Assembly: GCA_033722295.1 (NCBI GenBank)
Contig: JAWVZH010000012.1
Location: forward strand, 1-32,465
DNA from: JAWVZH01 sp033722295
GTDB taxonomy: Bacteria; Bacteroidota; Bacteroidia; Chitinophagales; Saprospiraceae
DNA length: 32,465 nucleotides
Direction of reading: 5' to 3'
Part shown: piece by piece, positions 1 to 8,873 of the stretch
Position numbering within the stretch: the stretch's first letter is position 1
Layout of the letters: each line of letters opens with the position of its first letter
Notes under the pieces: generated by a model
What the model was told of the DNA's origin: nothing
The model's input: the letters and a program-made list of their open reading frames with translations, nothing else
Databases searched by the model: none
Made by a program: the position numbers and the translations under genes

Positions 1-326
1 CGAAGATGGGCATGAGTATGTGCGTACTTGGTATGTCTGAAGAATTTAAGCCCTGGGACATAGCCGTCAACGCCTTATGGCCACAGACTACCATAGCCAC
101 GGCGGCGGTGAAGAATTTGTTGGGAGGAGACTCTATGCTTCAGGTCTCTCGTTATCCAGAAATAGTGGCTGACGCGGCCTTTTTCATCCTTTCCAGAAAT
201 AAGGATAAGCCTACTGGCCAGTTTTTCATAGATGAAGAAGTTTTAGCAAAGGAAGGGATAACCGATTTTGATAAATACGCAGTAGATGGGTCAAAGGAAC
301 CCATGAAAGACCTGTTTTTGGATTGA
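1..326 (+). CDS. SDR-family oxidoreductase, HSDL2-like (3' end only)
   Basis: This is the C-terminal part of a short-chain dehydrogenase/reductase; its 5' end lies outside the window. The visible frame starts with a Lys codon at 3-5, just before MGMSMCVLGMSEEFK. In HSDL2-type SDRs this stretch follows the catalytic YxxxK motif, so that Lys is probably the active-site lysine. Further family-like features are IAVNALWPQT (the loop after the active site), a DAAFFILSR helix, and a C-terminal GQFFIDEEVLAKEGI...YA segment ending in FLD, closely resembling hydroxysteroid dehydrogenase-like protein 2. The enzyme would be a cytosolic NAD(P)-dependent oxidoreductase; the substrate cannot be read from this fragment. 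The Rossmann nucleotide-binding half is not visible. No functional link to the downstream two-component genes is evident, and a palindrome plus T-run separates them. Confidence 0.85.
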   Translation, partial: KMGMSMCVLGMSEEFKPWDIAVNALWPQTTIATAAVKNLLGGDSMLQVSRYPEIVADAAFFILSRNKDKPTGQFFIDEEVLAKEGITDFDKYAVDGSKEPMKDLFLD

Positions 327-396
327 AACCACAGGCTTCAGGCGCTATGATGTATGGAAATAAAATGCCAAAGTCAGGGCGTTAATGAAAGCTTAA

Positions 397-427
397 CTAC
401 CCATTTGGGTAGGTAGGTTAACTTTTT
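397..427 (+). promoter_or_regulatory. Perfect 7-2-7 palindrome (CTACCCA-TT-TGGGTAG) before the sensor kinase gene
   Basis: CTACCCA (397-403) and TGGGTAG (406-412) form a perfect inverted repeat with a 2-nt centre. A T6 run (422-427) follows ten bases later. The geometry fits a dimeric LuxR/NarL-type regulator site, and the kinase gene it precedes is paired with a regulator of that class. With the T-run it could instead act as a weak terminator for the upstream SDR gene. A 2-nt hairpin loop is sterically poor, which favours a protein-binding site. This is inference; no footprint evidence exists. Confidence 0.4.
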
Positions 428-452
428 TGGGGCCTAGATTAGTTGTTCTGCT

Positions 453-3293
453 ATGAAAATGAAAATCCTCGTCCCGGTTTTGATCACCATTATCCTTGCA
501 GCACAGGGAAGGACGCAGGAATCTTATTCTGTCCGGGAGATAAAATTGCCCGACTGGCAGGAGGATACTGAGATCCATGATATTCAGCAGGATGAACTTG
601 GATTATTGTGGTTGGCGACGGATCGTGGATTGTACAGGTATGACGGTACTGAGATGGTGAGTTACTTTCATCATCCCTTTGAACTTTCCTCTTTGAGATC
701 GGATAAGGTCAATTGCCTCTTTGTGAATCACAATAGTCGATTGCTTCTCGGAACACACAAGGGCTTACATCGCTATTTGAAATCATCGAATACATTTAAG
801 CAATACAACTTCACCAGTTCATTGGATATCCAGATCATAATTGAAGATCTACATGACTATCTCTGGTTCTGGTCCCGGGATGGCTTACATTGGTTATATC
901 ATGAACCAGGGACAGATGAATACTGGGGTGAGGCAGAATTGCCTGAACTACTGTCAAGAGTTGATCTAGAGATACATGACGCCATGATTACCCCGGAGGA
1001 TGAGATGTGGATTGCGACAAACGCGGGACTGGTGGTTCTATCCCTCGCGGATCGATGTACACCCGTACTTGTTTTTCATGATGACAGATTCAGTTCAAAT
1101 GGACAATTCGGACAGTTAAGAACGATCAAAAGAGACATCAAAGGAAGGATCTGGCTGGGCTCCGAACACGTGACTTATGTTATTTCCAAAGAGCGTGATC
1201 TGGTGGAAGTTCTGAATGAAGATGAAAATCAGAGCCTTTCATCAACGAGTATCATCCTTTCTCCTTCGGGCAAACTTTATCTGGCAGACGAATCGCAAGT
1301 GTTTGTACTCTCAACCCGGCATGAAAGTGAAATGATCCGGTCTCTTGACCTTAATTATGGATTTCAATGGCCTGATGATGACATTACTCTTCTCAAGGAA
1401 GACCTGTTGAAACCTGAAAACATCTTTATCCTCACCCAGGATGACAAACTCTATTATTTAGAAAGAGCGGAGGTCAGGACAACTCCTGCAAAGTTTTTGT
1501 CGCCAGAGGTTTATTCCGATATGAGGTTCATAAAGAACAAGGTCCTTTTATTGGAGGATGAGGGGTCCTGGTTGATCTATCACCAGGAAAATGAAGTGGC
1601 TTCTCCATTGAGAGTTCAGGCTGTTGATCATGTCAAGCCGGATGAGATTATCGATATCTGTCTGAGTGAGAAGGCCATTAAACTGGCACTACAAGGCAGG
1701 ATCCTCGAAATAGCGTTGGAGAATGGTGAGATCACCCGCGAATTCAGTTTGTCGTCATTCGACATCACAGCCCTTGAATGTCAGGAAGATACACTTTGGT
1801 TAGGCACTTCAGGACAAGGCTTGGTAAAAATGAGAAACGTGAATGAGCACCTGAATTCCTATGTTCATGAGGTCAATGACCCATCTGGTCTCCCCTCCAA
1901 TGAGATAAATGACCTCCAATTCGATAAAGGAGGTTCTCTTTGGATAGCTACTGACGAGGGTGTGACTCTTTTAGATATATCACTTGATAGATTTCGTACG
2001 TTTCGAAGATCAGCCGGTTTGCCGGATAATCATATCAAGGCCCTTACAATCGATAGCCAGACCGGTGTTTGGGTTCTGACCGCAAAGGGGCCTGCAATCT
2101 ACCAGCAAGAAGAAGACCGGTTTCATGTCCTTAAGGGTGTTTATTCAGAATCGGTAAATGCAACGGATTTATCCCACATCGACCAATCTTTACTGCTTAT
2201 CACAGATAGCCTTGCGGTCAATGTGTTTCTTGATAGAATCGAGTTTCAGAGGGACTTGATACCGATCAGATTTTCAAAGCTATATGACGCCAGCGGCAAG
2301 GAGCACTACCTATTACATCGTAATCCTGATGCGGATATATCAGTGCCCTACGAGCACAATTCACTACTTATAGAATTCGTCACAATACAGCCTTCAGCAA
2401 GATTGCATTATACGTTCGAATATGAATTGTCAGGCAAAGATGCGGAGAGTGGTGCTCTGAATGATGCCAAGAGTTTGAACCTCAACAGCCTGTCTGCAGG
2501 GGACTATCAACTCACTATCAAGGCTATAGACGACAGAGGCCAATTGTGCGGCCAGGACATGATTAGATTCGGTGTACTTCCGCCGTTTTGGATGACGTCC
2601 TCATTTTTCCTGTTGATCGTTGCGTTATTACTCATGCTCTTTTTCATCTACTGGCTGATCATCAAGGATCAGGAGCGCAAACGAGTAGCGGCTATCCGTG
2701 ATATTCGAAAGAGAACAGCGGCGGATTTTCATGATGAATTGGGAAGCAGGTTGACGGTGATATCGCTTTATGGCAATATGATCCGCGAGAAAAAGGGAAC
2801 CAACCCGGAATCCGAAGCTTACCTTGAAAAGGTGCTCGATTCAGCCAATGAACTTTATTATGCAATGAAGGATGTGATATGGTCACTCAAGCCTGAAGCG
2901 GAAAATCTGAATGGTCTTCTGGACCATATCGAAGATCTCGCCCGTCGTCTCTTCAAGTCGACACGTACTGACCTTGAAGTGACAAGATCTGGAAGACCTC
3001 CGGAAGAATTACCGGTTTCCAAATTGACTTCCAAGAATGTATCACTTATTTGCAGGGAGGTCATGAACAACGTTATTAAGCACGCAGAGGCTACATCATT
3101 TATCCTGGATATCTCTTTGGAGCAAAATCTATTGACCATAAGAATGCAGGATAATGGAAAGGGTATTCCTGAAGATCATGGTTATGGTGAAGGTATGGAA
3201 AACATGAAACTCAGATCAGAAGAGATCAATGGTGAACTTTCCGTCAAGAGCTCGAAGAAGGGTACATCAGTAACACTTCTATTCAAGATTTAA
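453..3293 (+). CDS. Sensor histidine kinase with Reg_prop beta-propeller, Y_Y_Y domain and NarL-type (HisKA_3) kinase core
   Basis: 946 aa. A signal peptide (about residues 1-22, ILVPVLITIILAAQG) is followed by repeated two-component-regulator propeller blades, seen as LGLLWLATDRGLYRYD, MWIATNAGL, GRIWLGSE, GSLWIATDEGVTLLD and similar strings. A Y_Y_Y-type beta-sandwich follows (about 620-710), then one membrane helix (about 717-737). The cytoplasmic part has a HisKA_3 box, DFHDELGSRLT, with phosphoacceptor His760. The ATPase domain shows an N-box (NNVIKHAEA, Asn872-873) and a G-box (DNGKGI, Asp900). This is the periplasmic sensor layout of Bacteroidota hybrid (HTCS) regulators, but here the kinase is classical and its regulator is a separate protein 48 nt downstream. 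The ligand is probably periplasmic, perhaps imported by the nearby SusCD pair; that link is inferred. ATG 459 is a possible alternative start. Confidence 0.93.
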   Translation: MKMKILVPVLITIILAAQGRTQESYSVREIKLPDWQEDTEIHDIQQDELGLLWLATDRGLYRYDGTEMVSYFHHPFELSSLRSDKVNCLFVNHNSRLLLGTHKGLHRYLKSSNTFKQYNFTSSLDIQIIIEDLHDYLWFWSRDGLHWLYHEPGTDEYWGEAELPELLSRVDLEIHDAMITPEDEMWIATNAGLVVLSLADRCTPVLVFHDDRFSSNGQFGQLRTIKRDIKGRIWLGSEHVTYVISKERDLVEVLNEDENQSLSSTSIILSPSGKLYLADESQVFVLSTRHESEMIRSLDLNYGFQWPDDDITLLKEDLLKPENIFILTQDDKLYYLERAEVRTTPAKFLSPEVYSDMRFIKNKVLLLEDEGSWLIYHQENEVASPLRVQAVDHVKPDEIIDICLSEKAIKLALQGRILEIALENGEITREFSLSSFDITALECQEDTLWLGTSGQGLVKMRNVNEHLNSYVHEVNDPSGLPSNEINDLQFDKGGSLWIATDEGVTLLDISLDRFRTFRRSAGLPDNHIKALTIDSQTGVWVLTAKGPAIYQQEEDRFHVLKGVYSESVNATDLSHIDQSLLLITDSLAVNVFLDRIEFQRDLIPIRFSKLYDASGKEHYLLHRNPDADISVPYEHNSLLIEFVTIQPSARLHYTFEYELSGKDAESGALNDAKSLNLNSLSAGDYQLTIKAIDDRGQLCGQDMIRFGVLPPFWMTSSFFLLIVALLLMLFFIYWLIIKDQERKRVAAIRDIRKRTAADFHDELGSRLTVISLYGNMIREKKGTNPESEAYLEKVLDSANELYYAMKDVIWSLKPEAENLNGLLDHIEDLARRLFKSTRTDLEVTRSGRPPEELPVSKLTSKNVSLICREVMNNVIKHAEATSFILDISLEQNLLTIRMQDNGKGIPEDHGYGEGMENMKLRSEEINGELSVKSSKKGTSVTLLFKI

Positions 3294-3341
3294 CATAAGG
3301 CCAGGCAACTATTGATATATGGCATTCGTCTATATAGGGAA

Positions 3342-3965
3342 ATGACCAGGGTAGCCATCGTCGAAGACAAAAGAGATATCAGGGAAGGGCTCAAGAACCT
3401 ACTTGATACCAGTGATGGCTATGAATGTACTGAAACTTACTCCAATGCTGAGTCCGCACTGGCGTCGATCGGTCAGAATTTACCGGATGTTGTTCTGATG
3501 GATATTGAACTTCCCGGAATTTCAGGTATAGATTGTGTTCGTCTGTTGAGTTCGGAATATGAAAACCTGGAATTCATCATGCTGACTGTATATTCGGATG
3601 AGGAACGCATTTTTAGTGCGCTCAAGGCTGGAGCATGCGGATATCTGGAAAAGAATGTATTTCCCACTGCTCTTCTCAACGCAATTCAGGAGGCCAAAGA
3701 GGGTGGAGCCCCTATGACTCCAAAAATAGCGAGAAAGGTGATATCGTCATTCAAGGTTGTACCTAAAAATGGATATGATCTTTCACCCAGGGAAAGAGAG
3801 GTTCTGGGACACCTATGCGAAGGAGCTAATTATCGTCAGATCGCCTCGAAGCTATTTATCAGTAAGAACACCGTGAGATTTCATTTGAAGAACATCTATA
3901 AAAAGCTCCACGTCAACAGTAAGTACGAGGCGGTTATAAAAGCAAATAAGGAGGGAATCCTTTAA
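3342..3965 (+). CDS. NarL/FixJ-family response regulator
   Basis: 207 aa from ATG 3342. An upstream in-frame TTG (3312) would add ten residues, but MTRVAIVEDKRDIREGL is the normal receiver N-terminus. The receiver (about 1-120) has the acidic pocket VEDK, phosphoacceptor Asp54 in LMDIELPG, and the conserved Lys in the GYLEKN loop. A LuxR-type HTH follows (about 147-205: LSPREREVLGHL...ASKLFISKNTVRFHLKNIYKKL). Directly downstream of the Reg_prop kinase, it is almost certainly its partner and is probably co-transcribed. Candidate targets are the kinase-gene palindrome at 397-412 and the SusC promoter region; both are inferences. The length and domain order are standard for the family. Confidence 0.95.
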   Translation: MTRVAIVEDKRDIREGLKNLLDTSDGYECTETYSNAESALASIGQNLPDVVLMDIELPGISGIDCVRLLSSEYENLEFIMLTVYSDEERIFSALKAGACGYLEKNVFPTALLNAIQEAKEGGAPMTPKIARKVISSFKVVPKNGYDLSPREREVLGHLCEGANYRQIASKLFISKNTVRFHLKNIYKKLHVNSKYEAVIKANKEGIL

Positions 3966-3977
3966 TTAAGGCCTACT

Positions 3978-4006
3978 CAAAACTACACAACTGTGTAGTG
4001 TTTTTG
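3978..4006 (+). terminator. Probable intrinsic terminator after the response regulator gene
   Basis: Inverted repeat ACTACAC (3982-3988) / GTGTAGT (3993-3999) with a 4-nt AACT loop. It is flanked by AAAA upstream and GTTTTTG downstream. It lies 16 nt after the stop codon of the regulator, so it would end the kinase-regulator operon and separate it from susC. Confidence 0.6.
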
Positions 4007-4046
4007 ACTGCAGGGCTATCCTATCTTCACTTCTATCTGTATCTCA

Positions 4047-4081
4047 CTCATATGAGCTGACTCATACCATATGACGGTCAG
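4047..4081 (+). promoter_or_regulatory. Palindromic sites upstream of the SusC gene
   Basis: CTCATATGAG (4047-4056) is a perfect 10-bp palindrome. It is followed by a CTGAC (4057-4061) / GTCAG (4077-4081) inverted repeat enclosing CATACCATATGACG. These lie 30-65 nt before the SusC start, in the expected promoter region. I see no convincing TAnnTTTG element here; the closest is a weak TATTATTT. An operator role is speculative. Confidence 0.25.
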
Positions 4082-4111
4082 TATCGTATTATTTCACATT
4101 AAATCACAATT

Positions 4112-7100
4112 ATGAAAAAACTGTGCTTACTGCTATTTTTTGCAGCGGTCACCATAGCTCTCTATGGCCAGAGGACCGTTTCCGGTGTAGTCACCGATTC
4201 AGGGGGAGAACCCTTGATTGGCGCCAACGTCCTTGTAAAAGGGACGACCATAGGTACCATAACAGACATAGATGGTTCTTATAACATTGTGGTGCCCGAA
4301 GGATATGACCAACTCGTTGTGAGCTACACAGGCTTCTCTCCCAGGGAGGTGGCACTGGGAGCTTCCAATATTATCGATGTATCCCTGGAAGAAGGATTGT
4401 TGCTTCAGGAAGCTGTCGTCACAGCCTTTGGAATAGAAAGGGAAAAAAAGGAATTAGGCTATGCGGTGACAACGGTAGATGGTGAAGAGATCGCAAAAGC
4501 AAGGTCGAGCAATATTCTTGACAATCTGAGCGGCCGGGTTTCCGGTGTCAGGATCAATTCATCGTCAGGTACAGCTGGTGGTAGTTCCAGTATCCTGATT
4601 CGAGGTGCGACCTCTTTAGGAGGTAATAATCAACCACTGTTCGTTGTGGATGGCGTACCTATATCCAACTCCTCATTTAACGGAACCCGAAGTGAGATTA
4701 TCGCTGGTGGTGCAGATGTGGGAAACAGAGCGGCAGACCTCAATCCTGATGACATAGCTTCGATTTCTGTGCTAAAGGGAGCATCGGCCGTGGCTTTATA
4801 TGGTCAGCGGGCAAAGAACGGTGTGATCCAGATCACTACAAAACGAGCAAGACAGCAAGGGATCTCCGTTGACGTCAATTCATCATTGAGGTTCTCTTCA
4901 CCCATGAAGTTACCGGATTTTCAAAATGAATATACAACCGGGGATTTTGGACAATATGACGCCCAATCTTTTTCCAATGGCTGGGGACCCAGAGTTTCAG
5001 ATGTCGAGGGTCAAACGTTCTCGCAGTTTCCTTATGACGGGGAGGAGCGTCCTCTCGAGATCCACGAGGATAATGTCAAGGACTTTTTCCGGACAGGAGT
5101 GACAGCGATCAATAATGTGTCCTTCGGAACAAGGAGTGGAAATTCAGATGTAAGGGTCTCTTACACCAATTTTAATGAAGAGGGAATAATACCAGAGAAT
5201 TCATTGAATAGGAATACTGTCTCGATCAATGCTGGAACGAATTTTACAGAGAAGATCCGTGCTAGAGGGGTAGTGAATTATGTGCGAACGGAAGGACTGG
5301 GGAGACCGAGACAGGGATCCAACAATCCCAACAGGATCATGTCTTTGATCTATAGTATACCCAGAACAACAGATATAGGACTTCTTGAAAACAATCTAAT
5401 CGATGACAATGGTCAGGTGATCGGACTGGACGGAAATCGAACAGTCAATAACGTTTACTATGTTTTGGAGAATAATCCATTCAACAACTACGTAGACCGG
5501 CTCTACGGAAATGTTCAGGCTGAGTGGGATATCACCCCGTGGCTGAATCTTTTGGGACGAGCTGGCTCTGATGTGATCAGAGAGAGCAGGAGAAATATTA
5601 CCTCCAAGGGCACTATCAACCGAAATACCGGAGAATTCGAGGATCGTGGTATTTACATCAGGGAAAATAATTTTGACCTGATCGCATCGGCCGAATTTGA
5701 TCTGACCTCTGATCTGGGATTGACAGCTTTGGCAGGTTTCAATGTCAATCAGATCGAAGAACTCAGAACAAGATTGCTTGCCAGTGATCTTGTCGTATCA
5801 GAATTGTACAATCCGGCCAACGCGCGTTCGACCAATAATCAAAGAGAAGAGAGGTTGAGGCGATTGATGGGCGCCTATTTTGATGTAGGCTTTTCATTCA
5901 AGGATTACTTGTTTGTCAATGTGACGGGAAGAAATGACTGGAGTTCTACCTTGCCGGTTGAGAACAGATCGTACTTCTATCCCGGTGTTAGTACAAGTTT
6001 CATTTTTACTGATGCGTTTAACATCGATAACGGTCCGCTTTCGTATGGTAAGCTCAGAGCGAGCTATGCCAGCGTAGGAAGTGATGAAAAGCCTTACCAG
6101 CTTGACTTTCTCTTCAATCCAGAATCTGATATATTCACCCAATTTGTGGCCAACAATACATTTCCAATTGGTGGTCAGTCGGTGTTCACCGGGCCTGACC
6201 TGTTGCCAGCGGGGAATAGCCTGGTACCCCAGTTGCAGAACACTTTTGAGGTCGGAACTGAACTGCAGTTCTACGAAGGCCGTGTAGCTCTGGACCTGAC
6301 GTACTATAATTCTATAACCTCTGATCAGATCCTCAGTGTCTCTGTGGCACAATCAACGGGCTTCGATGCAGTAAGAAGGAATGTAGGTGAGATCTCAAAT
6401 AAAGGTTTCGAAGCTCTGATCTCGGTTGTACCGGTTAGGAGCAGTGATTTCGAATGGGAGTTGACGACCAATTACACTCAGAATGAGCAGGTCGTTGAAA
6501 AATTAGCTCCGGGACTACAGAGTCTGAATTTGACCAGTGGTTTCAGCGGTTTGAGTATTCGTGCAGAAGAAGGTGAGAGCTTTGGTTTGTATGGCGCCGG
6601 ATGGGAAAGAAGCCCTGACGGTGAAATAGTGATCAATGCCGAGACTGGATTACGCGAAAGAGGCGCTCGAACGAGGCTAGGTAATATCTTTCCCGACTAT
6701 CAGGTAGGTTTTAACAATCGATTCACTTACAAAGGTGTCACGCTTAGTGCCTTGGTAGATATCAGCAGCGGTGGGGTGGTATTCTCGGGAACAGTGGCAG
6801 CCCTCAGATTTGAGGGGCTTACTGAAGAAACTGCCCGAGATCGTGATAATCTGTTTGTCGACCAGGGTGTCAATCGCATTGAAGATCAGGATGGGAACGT
6901 AACGTACGTCCCTAACGAAACTCAAATCAGTTCTGTACAGGAGTACTGGCAGAATATCGGTAACAACAGTAATACGGAAGGGTCGGTATTCGATGCTTCA
7001 TATGTAAAGCTGAGAGAGGTGACGCTTTCCTATGCATTACCACAAAATATCCTGGGTGATGGATTCATCAAAGGATTGAGTATCGGTATCGAAGGAAGAA

Positions 7101-7249
7101 ACCTCTGGTTGATCGACAGCGAAGCACCCCACATCGATCCGGAAGCCAACTTCTTTGGACCGAGTTTGATCGGTGGAGCTGCGAATGTGGAATTCTATAG
7201 CGTACCGACAGCCAGGTCGATCGGCGGCAATCTAAAAGTTACATTTTAA
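4112..7249 (+). CDS. SusC/RagA-family TonB-linked outer membrane transporter
   Basis: 1045 aa, a normal SusC length. A signal peptide (about 1-20, ending LYGQ) precedes a CarboxypepD_reg-like domain (about 22-100: VSGVVTDSGGEPLIGANVLV...VVSYTGFSPREV). A TonB-box-like VVTAFGIEREKKELGYAV (about 101-118) leads into the plug (to about 235), with the family signature VDGVPI and the plug end LYGQRAKNGVIQITTK. The rest is a 22-strand-type beta-barrel ending in an aromatic residue (GGNLKVTF). It would import an oligomeric nutrient through the outer membrane with energy from TonB. Its lipoprotein partner starts only 6 nt downstream. The substrate is not deducible because no glycoside hydrolase, lyase or peptidase gene is linked in the window. 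Confidence 0.95.
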   Translation: MKKLCLLLFFAAVTIALYGQRTVSGVVTDSGGEPLIGANVLVKGTTIGTITDIDGSYNIVVPEGYDQLVVSYTGFSPREVALGASNIIDVSLEEGLLLQEAVVTAFGIEREKKELGYAVTTVDGEEIAKARSSNILDNLSGRVSGVRINSSSGTAGGSSSILIRGATSLGGNNQPLFVVDGVPISNSSFNGTRSEIIAGGADVGNRAADLNPDDIASISVLKGASAVALYGQRAKNGVIQITTKRARQQGISVDVNSSLRFSSPMKLPDFQNEYTTGDFGQYDAQSFSNGWGPRVSDVEGQTFSQFPYDGEERPLEIHEDNVKDFFRTGVTAINNVSFGTRSGNSDVRVSYTNFNEEGIIPENSLNRNTVSINAGTNFTEKIRARGVVNYVRTEGLGRPRQGSNNPNRIMSLIYSIPRTTDIGLLENNLIDDNGQVIGLDGNRTVNNVYYVLENNPFNNYVDRLYGNVQAEWDITPWLNLLGRAGSDVIRESRRNITSKGTINRNTGEFEDRGIYIRENNFDLIASAEFDLTSDLGLTALAGFNVNQIEELRTRLLASDLVVSELYNPANARSTNNQREERLRRLMGAYFDVGFSFKDYLFVNVTGRNDWSSTLPVENRSYFYPGVSTSFIFTDAFNIDNGPLSYGKLRASYASVGSDEKPYQLDFLFNPESDIFTQFVANNTFPIGGQSVFTGPDLLPAGNSLVPQLQNTFEVGTELQFYEGRVALDLTYYNSITSDQILSVSVAQSTGFDAVRRNVGEISNKGFEALISVVPVRSSDFEWELTTNYTQNEQVVEKLAPGLQSLNLTSGFSGLSIRAEEGESFGLYGAGWERSPDGEIVINAETGLRERGARTRLGNIFPDYQVGFNNRFTYKGVTLSALVDISSGGVVFSGTVAALRFEGLTEETARDRDNLFVDQGVNRIEDQDGNVTYVPNETQISSVQEYWQNIGNNSNTEGSVFDASYVKLREVTLSYALPQNILGDGFIKGLSIGIEGRNLWLIDSEAPHIDPEANFFGPSLIGGAANVEFYSVPTARSIGGNLKVTF

Positions 7250-7255
7250 TAAAAG

Positions 7256-8749
7256 ATGACAATCATGAGAAAATTAATATATCTATTCACACTTGGAACT
7301 TTAGTTCTGGGGCTGACTTCATGCGATGATTTCCTTGATGTCAATGATGACCCCAATAAATCATCCTCAGCAGAGGCAGGACCTATTTTTACGGGTGCCA
7401 TCACAGGATATTCCACAAATAGGGTCATAGACCTTGGTCCTGCTGTTTCGACAGCAGGTCAGATGTGGTCGGGAGGTGGATCGCTGGGAGCTGGTGTTTT
7501 TACCAATCCTGAACGTTACAATTTCAGCATCTTCACCACAGGAAATACGTGGAGATCGCATTACAGGGATATTCAGAAGGATCTGGCTTTGGCCATAAGA
7601 AATTCTGAAGAGTCTGGTCAGACCAATGCCATAGCACAATGTAAGATCATAAGTGCGATGACTTATTGGACGACAACTGTATTGTGGGGAGATGTGCCAT
7701 TCTCAGAAGCCATCGATGTGGACTTTGACAACGTGGCGATACGTAATCTAAATCCGGCATTCGACCCGCAAGAGCAAGTCCTGGAAGGGGTCCTGGATTT
7801 ACTGGATGAATCCCTTGAGTTGATCGATGAAGGTGCGCCAACAGCAATTACCTCGGGAGATCTCATCTTCAAAGGTGACATGGATAAATGGCGCAAATTC
7901 GCCAAATCACTCAAGTTACGTACCCTTCTGACGATGGTCGATGCGGATCCATCAAAGAGTACGGATATTGCCGCCCTGGTTGATGAAGGCGACCTGATAG
8001 AATCATCGGATGAAAATGCGGCATTTCCATTCTTTGCAGAGGCGGGCAACAGAAATCCTTTCTGGGAAACTCTGAATGCCTTTGCCGGAGCCTCCAATTT
8101 TTTCTATTTCGCCGGAAAGACGATGGTTGATGAAATGGTAGCCAGGAATGATCCCAGACTGGAGGTTTATTTTGATAAATATCCAGGAGGCGGCTCATCT
8201 GATACCATACAGGGTGCGCCTGCCGGTGTTACGGATATTGGTTACATACCCTGGGTGTTGAGTACGGCCCCAGTGGGGACGAATGGTACAAACGAATTGG
8301 TAAGGCCCAATTCCGTGGATGTATTATTCTCAGTACAGGAATCCCAGCTTCTTCAGGCCGAAGCTATGGCAAGAGGATTTGGTTCCGGGGGGTTGGCAGG
8401 TGCCGACAGTAAACTGAGAATGGCGATCACCAATGCCATGCAATCTTATGGGATCGATCAGGCCAATATAGATGGGTATCTCAACAATGAAATTCCCGAT
8501 CTGACGAGCTTGACTCCGGAAGAAGCTGTGGAGATCATAGCCGTCCAACATTGGATAGACTGTGTGATCAGGCCGGTGGAAGGATGGACCAGCTGGAGAC
8601 GAAATGAGTATCCTGCACTAAATCTGCCGGAGGGTGCGGCTACGGCCGATCTGTTCCGCAGACTCCCACTACCACCTGATGAGATCGCAGCGAATGACAA
8701 TGCTCCCGACCCTGAGGCCGCAGATGTGCCAATGTGGTTCGACAAATAA
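7256..8749 (+). CDS. SusD/RagB-family surface lipoprotein (SusD-like_2 type)
   Basis: 497 aa. A lipoprotein signal peptide ends in the lipobox LTSC, with Cys23 as the lipidated residue, followed by the characteristic DDFLDVNDDPN. The first 200 residues carry TPR-like helices (WRSHYRDIQKDLALAIRNSE, KWRKFAKSLKLRTLLTM). The C-terminus has the SusD/RagB-like YPALNLP and RRLPLPPDE. The protein would be the lid that captures ligand at the cell surface and delivers it to the SusC barrel. The gene is 6 nt from susC and clearly in the same operon, which is closed by the terminator at 8770. ATG 7265 (MRKLIYLF) is an equally good start and gives the same lipoprotein. The SusD-like_2 subgroup is a judgement from the N-terminal motif. 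Confidence 0.93.
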   Translation: MTIMRKLIYLFTLGTLVLGLTSCDDFLDVNDDPNKSSSAEAGPIFTGAITGYSTNRVIDLGPAVSTAGQMWSGGGSLGAGVFTNPERYNFSIFTTGNTWRSHYRDIQKDLALAIRNSEESGQTNAIAQCKIISAMTYWTTTVLWGDVPFSEAIDVDFDNVAIRNLNPAFDPQEQVLEGVLDLLDESLELIDEGAPTAITSGDLIFKGDMDKWRKFAKSLKLRTLLTMVDADPSKSTDIAALVDEGDLIESSDENAAFPFFAEAGNRNPFWETLNAFAGASNFFYFAGKTMVDEMVARNDPRLEVYFDKYPGGGSSDTIQGAPAGVTDIGYIPWVLSTAPVGTNGTNELVRPNSVDVLFSVQESQLLQAEAMARGFGSGGLAGADSKLRMAITNAMQSYGIDQANIDGYLNNEIPDLTSLTPEEAVEIIAVQHWIDCVIRPVEGWTSWRRNEYPALNLPEGAATADLFRRLPLPPDEIAANDNAPDPEAADVPMWFDK

Positions 8750-8769
8750 TACTTGAATGTTGCGAATGA

Positions 8770-8808
8770 AAGGAAGGCTGCCTAAAAGAGGGGGCCTTCC
8801 TTATTTAT
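8770..8808 (+). terminator. Intrinsic terminator of the susCD operon
   Basis: AAGGAAGGC (8770-8778) pairs perfectly with GCCTTCCTT (8794-8802). The loop is 15 nt and the stem is followed by an A/T-rich ATTTAT tail. It starts 21 nt after the SusD stop codon. Confidence 0.8.
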
Positions 8809-8873
8809 GACAATGAGCACTGAATTTTTAACTTTCTATCTTTATTCTGCCCAACCCACCTAATCCATTTGAA

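Noticed and set aside
4112..8749. Calling the susCD region a full polysaccharide utilisation locus
   Set aside because: No glycoside hydrolase, lyase, sulfatase or esterase is encoded within the window.
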